Below, piece after piece: positions 32,401 to 38,273 of a stretch of DNA of 38,273 nt. Below the pieces are notes generated by a model. The model was given only the letters and a program-made list of their open reading frames with translations. It made no database searches and was not told the DNA's origin. The DNA comes from Ophiostoma sp. CBS 140.51 (Eukaryota; Ascomycota; Sordariomycetes; Ophiostomatales; Ophiostomataceae), in NCBI GenBank assembly GCA_029298735.1, contig JANSLP010000310.1:1-38273 (forward strand), written 5' to 3'. A program made the position numbers and the translations under genes. The stretch's first letter is position 1; every line of letters begins with the position of its first letter.

Positions 32401-34496
32401 TGATGCCCGAGGTCGTCTTTGCCGCCTTTGAAAAGTTTACCCGCATCGCCTGGCGCGACCAGATGGGCACGATTATGACGATCCAGTCACTTGATGCCCT
32501 GCAAGAGCGTGCTGTCCGCAAAGTGCCGGGTGACTTTGCCGACTTTGTCAACTACCTGTTTGGCGATATGGCGCCGCAGAACCGCCGTGCCTTTACGGCG
32601 TTGATCAAGCTCCTGGCTGATCTGCTGGACGGGTGCAGTGACGACGGCGATCGTGGTGCGCTGACGCTGGCCTTTGCTGAGCTGCTGGTCACAGGCAACG
32701 GCGAGCCACACAACTACATCAACCTTTTGGACCGCCTCGTCGAGGACTGTGACCGTATTTTTGACGAGATTGGCTTTGGTTCCGGTATCCACATGCGCAA
32801 CTCCGCCTACGAGTCCTTGAACTCGTCCGTCGCCAGAAGCCACAAGTCGGCTACAGGCTCGTTGACGTCCAACACGTCATCACTTCGGCGAAAGTTTGGC
32901 CTCGAATCCCTGCTGCGGCAAAACAGCAGCAGCAACCGTGGGCTGGAGAGCATGGTCACTGGCGGTGCTGGTGGCCTGGGTGACTCGACGTCTGAACGCC
33001 CGTCCATGTGGCGGAGTCTTAGCAAGCACCACCGGAACCCGGCCACAGGCGAGAGCTCTAGTCTGTCCAAAGCTACGTCGGCCAGCTACGTCAATCGGTC
33101 TCGGTCCATTGACATGGGCAACCACTCGCCCATGGGCACCAACAAGCTGCTCATGCGCCGCCCGGCCTCGCGTGACCGGCCCCCTATCGCGGGCGCCTTT
33201 GACGATATGAGCATGATGATGCAGCGGCCCACCAGTTCACACCGCCCCACGAGCTCGCACAAGCAACTCGAGACGATTGGCGAGCCCGATGTCGAGCCGG
33301 GTATCAGCAAGTCGGGCAGCAAGTCGGGCACAGAAAAGTCGCTCAAGAAGAAGCGACGCAGTTCGTTGTCGGATCTGAAGAGCCTCATGGCCGTTGTCAG
33401 CCTGGACGATGCAGAGGAAGACGTGAAACCCGACCCGGTTTCCAAGAACAACGACAACCCGCTACCGCCCATTCCTCTCCGGACAACTAAGACGACGTCC
33501 GAGAAAGTGAATGCAGGCCCGCGCGCGCCCTCGCCGTCAAAGATTCCCAAGAGCCCGCAATCGCTATCCCAAACGCAATTCCAGAGCCATGGCCGTCAAA
33601 ACAGCGCCCAAATGCAGCAACACATGCAAGCTCCTCCACTGCTGAGTAACATCTTCCAGTCACCGACGCAAAAAGAGAACATCGCAACAGGCAATGCCAC
33701 GGCAGAGTCTGGCCACGGTCATGGTCACAGCAAGACTTTGTCTGGCGGCTCACACATTCCGATGCTCAAAGCCTCCCGGGCCGCGGGCACGATCCTGCCA
33801 CCGCCTGGCTCTGTGTCGCCCACCCGCCAGAGTCAGCTCCCGCCACCGAGCCCGACCAAGCTGCCACCTGGTACGCTGACATCTGCCAGCAACGGTTCGT
33901 CCACGATCGGTGGTACGGGTCAGAAGCTGCGTCTGCAATCACCCCAAAAGCTGCGCGAACGTCTTCAGTCGGAGAAGCGTGCTGTAGAAGAGGTCGACGC
34001 GTCCTTGCGGTCCGAACTGTCCCGCATCTCGGAGGATATGGCCAAGCTGAACAGTGCGGCCCTTCCTCCTACCTCTGCAGCTACGCCAGCACCCGGCCCC
34101 GCCCCGGGTCTCAACCTCCAGACGTTGGCCGCCGCCCTCCAAGCCCTCGAGGCCCGCCTGCCCAAACGTCTGCAAGAAGTCACCGACCGCCAAGAGTCGC
34201 TGCAGCGCGACATGGACGCCACCGTGAAAGCGTCCGAGTCCAAAGTGCGGGCGATTGACCAAATGTATAAGGAAGCCACAGCCGAGAACGAGCTGCTGTA
34301 CGAAAAGTTCAACACGGAGCTCGGCAAAATTGTACGGGCCCTCAAGGGCAAGGGTCGCGAAGACAAGGAAGAGCTGGTGGCCAAGCTCAAAGAACAGACG
34401 GAAGAGACGGCGCGCCTCAAAAAGGACAATGCGCGTCTACGGCGGGAGGCTGTCAGTCTGCGGACGCTGTTGAAAGGGGAGCAGCAGCAGCAGTAG
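29442..34496 (+). CDS. Rho guanine nucleotide exchange factor, Bud3-like
   Basis: Intronless, 1684 residues, ATG in a strong context (GTCGCCATGGTG), TAG stop. A conserved N-terminal region (about 1-160) precedes a Dbl-homology domain at about 255-480, beginning VELRMQMGELVDTEERYVLKL and containing the family's core helix LIEPVQRLPRYSLFIDQIV (438-456). A PH-like region follows (about 500-720). Residues 926-1107 resemble a RhoGAP fold (DFADFVNYLFGDMAPQNRRA ... ALTLAFAELLV). Residues 1110-1500 are Ser/Pro-rich, and 1503-1680 form a coiled coil ending in poly-Gln. An N-terminal module followed by DH and PH-like domains in a protein of this length fits Bud3, which acts at septation and bud sites as a GEF for Cdc42 in yeast and for Rho4 in filamentous fungi. 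The RhoGEF call is firm; Bud3 is the best guess. Confidence 0.8.
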   Translation: MVRVTDELALSPETVTLFHASDPLLGHLPVLAFHGPSTTANFTHNSSRIQVHIYSPAGFQSFPRLTVSPSSDFYGVVTHLPREFQGDEICRGLAFALFKYFSELPESVKTYLRNQYPTTRGRRPGSAPALFGEQHAADLAKAMACVETNIEEHLRALECALQTQHVSNIDLDLVLPPGAITLPSLDGDSANGALEDNDEDAILDPTLRQYNPAYTPLVKLFGEPVFLPTSKLRRAPSRPSSLNHRTKAFTKDNKVELRMQMGELVDTEERYVLKLNELVKHIADDFRQKAQDRTASSLSPSMEDVDRLFPRSADRILQVNSAFMQDLRKVMDDTEEDAVRDLEIPYTYGSASSRTMLGNSHAAGGGGGSVRVKDPSGALAMAKTFLEWFPKFTDCYQEYIRASQNFPQLLSSFLDNNQSSFRDRVMQTTGEQVLRSILIEPVQRLPRYSLFIDQIVGCLPITHPALQLMLKARDIITNICSMDDPSDNKPHVVNRLRNLIECWPMDLEPRGRLVLAADFVELAAPYDADAHNIGIQDRAGLFLLFSDCLIIVKKKAGTNFTGRDLLREIDKPSPAGLLVSMTNAAGGPGTYDFAFSGWHQLADVRFTESADSRLVWMTSTQEMKSAHSGDYMASKAITSRCFVLQEQFDCKAIRWSEDLVKARIEGRFSEAERETPTWSLRSVRLPENNNMGLHAAVFQEAAEELIEGRREPAPVRVVFDNHRGTKGAPVGHYGVEIVIEVRTDVGRSSSGSRGSYGNGEKRLIMDTVGLNGKRYSDDIAQEDFLPTLARRIIQLMSSQYNPSNPKLVPALVSYHTKTLRSLKFGTRAEKTKSFLGSSPVKLLSSFLGGGSTSNVGSNNSTPTPATVNNTSTTNLTESIYGSMRLQRSQSSSSRQPIQADAASLNGSIRDRTGGATFGGDVSRPENPLVRLEHTFTGYVAALQARKGQFVARTLLSRSSSSADELSINLLYNKLNESPYDWESSSDLMPEVVFAAFEKFTRIAWRDQMGTIMTIQSLDALQERAVRKVPGDFADFVNYLFGDMAPQNRRAFTALIKLLADLLDGCSDDGDRGALTLAFAELLVTGNGEPHNYINLLDRLVEDCDRIFDEIGFGSGIHMRNSAYESLNSSVARSHKSATGSLTSNTSSLRRKFGLESLLRQNSSSNRGLESMVTGGAGGLGDSTSERPSMWRSLSKHHRNPATGESSSLSKATSASYVNRSRSIDMGNHSPMGTNKLLMRRPASRDRPPIAGAFDDMSMMMQRPTSSHRPTSSHKQLETIGEPDVEPGISKSGSKSGTEKSLKKKRRSSLSDLKSLMAVVSLDDAEEDVKPDPVSKNNDNPLPPIPLRTTKTTSEKVNAGPRAPSPSKIPKSPQSLSQTQFQSHGRQNSAQMQQHMQAPPLLSNIFQSPTQKENIATGNATAESGHGHGHSKTLSGGSHIPMLKASRAAGTILPPPGSVSPTRQSQLPPPSPTKLPPGTLTSASNGSSTIGGTGQKLRLQSPQKLRERLQSEKRAVEEVDASLRSELSRISEDMAKLNSAALPPTSAATPAPGPAPGLNLQTLAAALQALEARLPKRLQEVTDRQESLQRDMDATVKASESKVRAIDQMYKEATAENELLYEKFNTELGKIVRALKGKGREDKEELVAKLKEQTEETARLKKDNARLRREAVSLRTLLKGEQQQQ

Positions 34497-35346
34497 TGAG
34501 GTGGGCGAGGCGTTCTCTTCTTTTCTTCTCTTCTCTTCACTTCTTCTCTTTTGACCTTTAGATTGTATTATTTTTTTGTTTCCATTTTTCATCATTTCTT
34601 CTTTGATTTATTTTTGACCATTGGTCACTGGCGTTGGTTGCTAGAATTTGGAGCGAGGGTTTTATATTGTACGACGTACTTTGGAAGGGAAGGGCCCACG
34701 GTGTTGGACAGGAAGGACTGGGAGGACTGTTACGATAAAAGATACCGAGGAGTTATGGAGAGCGGTGGACAGGATGGCGATGATATGAACACTTTACTTC
34801 ACATTTTTGAGGCATGTAGCAAGCGTTTTGCAGGACAACAAAAAATAAATAGCTTTTTTTTTGGCATGATTTCTTCAAGAGACTTAAATGTTTCTAGTAT
34901 TGTATGTAGGAGATGTTCAGAGGGTTAAAAATGGCAGGCGCTGTGAACGTGTATATAAAAAAAAGAAAACAGAAAACAGAAAACTGGCAGTGAAAACTAG
35001 TAGTACAAGATCATTACGAAGCGTTTCGCCCATTTATATTTTGTTTACGTCCAGGAGAACCCATACCCAACCCTTTGTTCATAAAGATCCCATTCGTATC
35101 ATGAAAAAGTATAGAGCCGAGTATGAAAAAAGAAAAGATGGACAATAAAATAGGGGCGAATCGAATATGAGAGAAATGCAAAAACAAACAAACAAATGCC
35201 AGGCAAAGCCTGTCCGTCTAATAAGTCCATGGAAATGTATAAGGTCTATATCTCTAAGATGTCCAGTCAAAGGCCACGTCCGGTTCCGTGTAAGAAGAGA
35301 AAGAAAGATGGGGAGAGGGAGAGAGGATGAGAAGTTCCTGACGGGC
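34497..35346. other. Intergenic between convergent Bud3-like and carrier-like genes
   Basis: T-rich then A-rich sequence that would contain both 3' untranslated regions. AATAAA occurs at several places, for example near 34843. No gene seen. Confidence 0.6.
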
Positions 35347-36606
35347 TTACTCCAGTCTCGTCATAAACGACTTGCGCATCTTCATGTTGACGACACCGCC
35401 AACACCAAAAGCAGGGACAATACGCCCAATGCGCGCCACGGAACTCACCAGCCAGTTCTTGCGCACAGCCGCGAATCGGTCCGCCCATGTCGCTGGGTTG
35501 CCAGCAGTACCGGCCTGCCCGCTCGCCTGCCATGCGCGGTTGTATAGGTCCAGACCCAGCAGGTGCACGGGAGTGGACAAAAACTGGGTCAGGGCAGGCG
35601 CCGCAAACTGTGCCATCGTCTGGCCCGACACAGCCTTGAGGAACGCATTCTTGGTCGCTCCCGAGCAGTCGCCCAGTCCAAACTTCTCGTTCAAAAAGGG
35701 ACCCAGCCGCGGCGGGATGTTGAATGATGCAAAAATGGTCATGCAGTCTCGCAGGGCAAACAACAGGTACGACGGCAGAGGCACCGGTCGTGGCACTACA
35801 CCGGGCGGGCCAAACATGCGCACAAACACCTGGTCTTTGTAGATGCACACGCCAATGTTGGTCGCCGACGAGGCAGCGAACTTGGCGGCGCCGGCCGTGA
35901 CATGCGAGGCCGGACGGTTGTGGGCGGTGCTGGCGGCAGTGTCGACGGCGTTGGCCGTAAAGTAGGTGCCACCGTACAGCAAACAGATGAGGGCGAAAGG
36001 CTTGCCGAGCAAAATCTGTTGCGGGTGGCGGAACAAGGTGGCAAAGGAGGAGCGCAGCGAGCCGGCCAAGGTGTTGGCGCCCGAAGCATTCTCCATGATG
36101 GAGCGGTCGATGATGGCAATGAGGGGCGCAACGATGGAGGCGGCCGTGAAGCCACTGACGGCGTCGGCAGCGAGGCGGAGGCCGAGGTGTTTTGTGTTGT
36201 ACTGGAGGTTGGCGGTGGAGGCAGCTGTTGAGGTCGCCGTCGTCAAGGAGGCGGTTGTTGAGGTGGTCGTAAACGAGGAAGAGTCTGCGGAGGCTCGTTT
36301 TGAGAACGGCGAGGGAGGAATAGAAGCGTGAGGAAGTGAAGGCGTAGGTAATTGCGGTCTTGACGGTGTGGGGTTCGAAGACGGCGGTAATGACGAGGAA
36401 GAGGAGGTGGTCGTGGAGGGCGAAGAAGAGGACGGTTGTCTTAATGAGTCTGAGCCCGAAGAAGAAGAAAAAGACGCTTCTGAAGAGGTTGAGGATGTCG
36501 AAGAAACGGCTGGCGAGGGCGTCGAAATCGGCTCGGGAAGGCTCGTTGGGGACCTGTCTATGCTGACGGCCGGAGCCAGCACCGGTGCCGTGGCAGTCGG
36601 TGCCAT
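35347..36606 (-). CDS. Fungal protein with degenerate mitochondrial-carrier-like repeats
   Basis: Single exon, 419 residues, ATG at 36606, TAA at 35349-35347. Residues 1-132 are disordered and Ser/Thr/Pro/Ala-rich. From 138 on the protein is hydrophobic, with three segments spaced like the odd-numbered helices of an SLC25 carrier: 147-171 (AVSGFTAASIVAPLIAIIDRS), 236-263 (VTAGAAKFAASSATNIGVCI then YKDQVFVR) and 326-357 (VSGQTMAQFAAPALTQFLST then PVHLLGLDLYNR). The classical P-x-D/E-x-x-K/R signature is present only in weakened form. I do not know a characterised family member. A mitochondrial inner or outer membrane location is likely by resemblance; the transport substrate, if any, is unknown. 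Confidence 0.7.
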   Translation of the reverse strand: MAPTATAPVLAPAVSIDRSPTSLPEPISTPSPAVSSTSSTSSEASFSSSSGSDSLRQPSSSSPSTTTSSSSSLPPSSNPTPSRPQLPTPSLPHASIPPSPFSKRASADSSSFTTTSTTASLTTATSTAASTANLQYNTKHLGLRLAADAVSGFTAASIVAPLIAIIDRSIMENASGANTLAGSLRSSFATLFRHPQQILLGKPFALICLLYGGTYFTANAVDTAASTAHNRPASHVTAGAAKFAASSATNIGVCIYKDQVFVRMFGPPGVVPRPVPLPSYLLFALRDCMTIFASFNIPPRLGPFLNEKFGLGDCSGATKNAFLKAVSGQTMAQFAAPALTQFLSTPVHLLGLDLYNRAWQASGQAGTAGNPATWADRFAAVRKNWLVSSVARIGRIVPAFGVGGVVNMKMRKSFMTRLE

Positions 36607-38273
36607 TGTGTGGGTAGTGGTGGTCGTGAAGAAAGACGAGTAAAAATATGAAAGAAAACGGCCGCGGTGTCAGTCACCCGAAAACCAGCGATACAGTTAT
36701 GGTTGCAAAGTACAACGCGTACAAGCCTCTCAGCAAGTTAATGCCGGTGCTGAAGCTGTCGACAATCTCAGAAGACAGGAGAACTGGGTTTTTTTGTCCT
36801 TCTCGAGTTTCTGTCGTCGAGAATCTGGAAGTTGGGCTTCCTGTGAAGTCGAAAGTGGTGGCTGGCGTCGTTTGGGGGCTTGACGCAATCGGAACCGGCG
36901 ACGATAGCCGATAAAGAAGGGAAAGTACGGAGGAGTACGGGGAAGATACGGAGGAAAGTGCGGAAGAGAGAAAAAAGGAAAGAGCGAAGGGGGAGGGAAA
37001 TGGTCTATATTGTGTCGAGATGCATTGTGTGCTATGTGTCCACCACAGTCTCCAGGATTTTTTTGACTCCTTTGAATCTGTTCAGAGTTTTGTTTGCGAC
37101 CAGACGTCTTTCCTGTCGTTTTTTTTTTTGTCAGTTGCGACCCGACCCCGTCTCGCATCGTTGCCCTTGTTCTGCTTAGAAAAAGAAAGGTCCGCTGTCG
37201 CTTGTTTGGAGCCCTGTGGGTAGTATTTTAGGCTGTTTACGGGGGCAGTTGGCCCCTGTCCCCCTGACTGCCATTCTGTTTGTTTTAGTGGACACCGGTA
37301 CAGGAACCGGCCAGGTCTTTGTTGGTCTTGTTCTGCCCTGTCGGATGCGCTAGGCGGCTTTCAGTAAGAAGCTGGGACCAACTAGGCTTTAACTGGCACC
37401 ACTGGGCACCAATCGCAATAATCGCACCACTTTGACCACGCTAGAATCCACCAAGGTGCACTGGGGAAGACCACGCGTGTAGGCGGCCGGGGACCCCAAA
37501 AATGACAAAAACACACCCCAACCACCTCACACCCCGAGCTTTTGGCAGTGTCTTTAGCAGATCAGCGAATCAGCGACCCGCAAAACCCAAGCACGCACAC
37601 CAATTGACACCCCGAAGTCGGAGATAACGCCGGAGGCTCACTGTATTTCTCACGGTTCAGTGAGACTACAGCGGCTCACACACCCTTCTCACTCACAGCG
37701 CCCATTGCGGTTCCCGCTTCCTTCCAGCGCTTCCGAGCACCGATCGAATCGCTGCACAGAGAAAAAACACGGCGACAACAACCGTTTTATCGCCGGTGTG
37801 GATTGTGTGCGGCTCCAAAGTGACAGCGGTTTCCGGGGCTCTTCGACCTGCCCTGCGAGGCCCGTGAGAGCTCTTGGATTCCTGACCGCTGAAGAGCTCA
37901 CCGCTCGGGGAAAACGGTCGGCTCACTGCACCCTGGTTGGTGGAAGCTTGGGTCGCGGGTCAATGATCTAGCGAGAGGCGGCCGACACAGGAGACGGGAA
38001 GAATAAAATGTGATCCGACAAGCTGGAGCTTTATCATTATCTCTGTCAAGAAACGAAAACCGATTGTCGAGAAGAAATTCTCAATATACGAAGAAGAAGT
38101 GAGACATTGAAGTCTTTTTTTTTTCGAAAAATAAAAGAAGGAAAAGAAGATGGAGAAAAATAACAGTTTGCTTTTGGGGGCATGGCCGCGACCGTGTTGA
38201 GGCCTACAGGAGCCATAGGGGCGGGGGCACCACGATCGCCGAGAAGGGAAAAAGATTTTGCCAAGGCAGAAGA
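36607..38273. other. Right-end intergenic region
   Basis: The first 400 bases are purine-rich on the plus strand and probably hold the promoter and leader of the minus-strand gene that starts at 36606. Near 36921-36966 there is an imperfect repeat of TACGGAGGA. The rest has no supported gene. A minus-strand frame open to the window edge (38273 to 38046) might be the tail of a gene lying outside, but its second half is low-complexity. Confidence 0.45.
36921..36966. repeat. Imperfect tandem repeat, TACGGAGGA-like unit
   Basis: Four neighbouring variants (GTACGGAGGA, GTACGGGGAA, ATACGGAGGA, GTGCGGAAGA) with 10-12 base spacing, in the upstream region of the carrier-like gene. It is either a simple repeat or a cluster of related binding sites. 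Confidence 0.6.

Noticed and set aside
38046..38273. Minus-strand frame open to the right edge (residues such as KSFSLLGDRGAPAP)
   Set aside because: Could be the last codons of a gene beyond the window, but half of it is low-complexity and there is no start or motif to support it.
1..38273. Search for tRNA genes (B-box GGTTCGANNCC on both strands) and CRISPR-like repeats
   Set aside because: No B-box with a fitting acceptor stem and no regularly spaced direct repeats were found by eye. A tRNAscan run would settle the first point.

Overview
The window looks like nuclear DNA of a filamentous ascomycete, most likely a Sordariomycete. The coding regions are GC-rich and intron-poor, the introns are short (about 60-80 nt, one of 249 nt) with fungal GTARGT...CTRAY...YAG signals, and the genes are separated by long low-coding spacers. 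An intron-poor lineage such as Ophiostomatales would fit, but that is a guess. I see no bacterial features, tRNA or rRNA genes, CRISPR array or intact transposon.

Layout, left to right. 288-1853 (-): CENP-B/Abp1-type DNA-binding protein without a transposase domain. 1854-7360: 5.5 kb with no convincing gene. 7361-8839 (-): SMP-30/gluconolactonase-like beta-propeller, three exons. 10070-10626 (-): ATP synthase subunit K (Atp19), three exons. 11490-12506 (+): Mtp18-like mitochondrial fission protein, two exons. 12890-13912 (-): AN1 zinc-finger protein of the Cuz1 type. 14545-17928 (+): Rad4/XPC nucleotide excision repair protein. 17929-23801: 5.9 kb without a recognisable gene, strongly pyrimidine-rich in its right half. 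23802-26036 (+): RBR ubiquitin ligase resembling RNF216/TRIAD3, three exons. 26972-27428 (-): short protein matching only the N-terminal part of Dcc1 (cohesion/RFC-Ctf18). 29442-34496 (+): large RhoGEF, probably Bud3. 35347-36606 (-): fungal protein with three degenerate mitochondrial-carrier-like repeats. 36607-38273: no supported gene.

The genes are housekeeping genes, not a cluster. Two themes recur: mitochondria (Atp19, Mtp18, the carrier-like protein) and chromosome or genome maintenance (CENP-B-like, Rad4, Dcc1-like), plus ubiquitin/proteasome factors (Cuz1, RBR) and polarity (Bud3-like). Two divergent pairs share intergenic promoters: Atp19/Mtp18 (with CCAAT boxes) and Cuz1/Rad4.

The points most worth following up are: a direct duplication in the Rad4 N-terminus that leaves three F-E-D-V acidic motifs resembling the TFIIH-docking motif of Rad4/XPC; a Dcc1 homologue reduced to its first third; a GAP-like segment without an arginine finger in the Bud3-like protein; and long pyrimidine-rich tracts on the coding strand before many of the genes. 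I did not find a convincing new multigene system. All splice models, residue positions and family assignments were made by reading the sequence and were not checked by database search.
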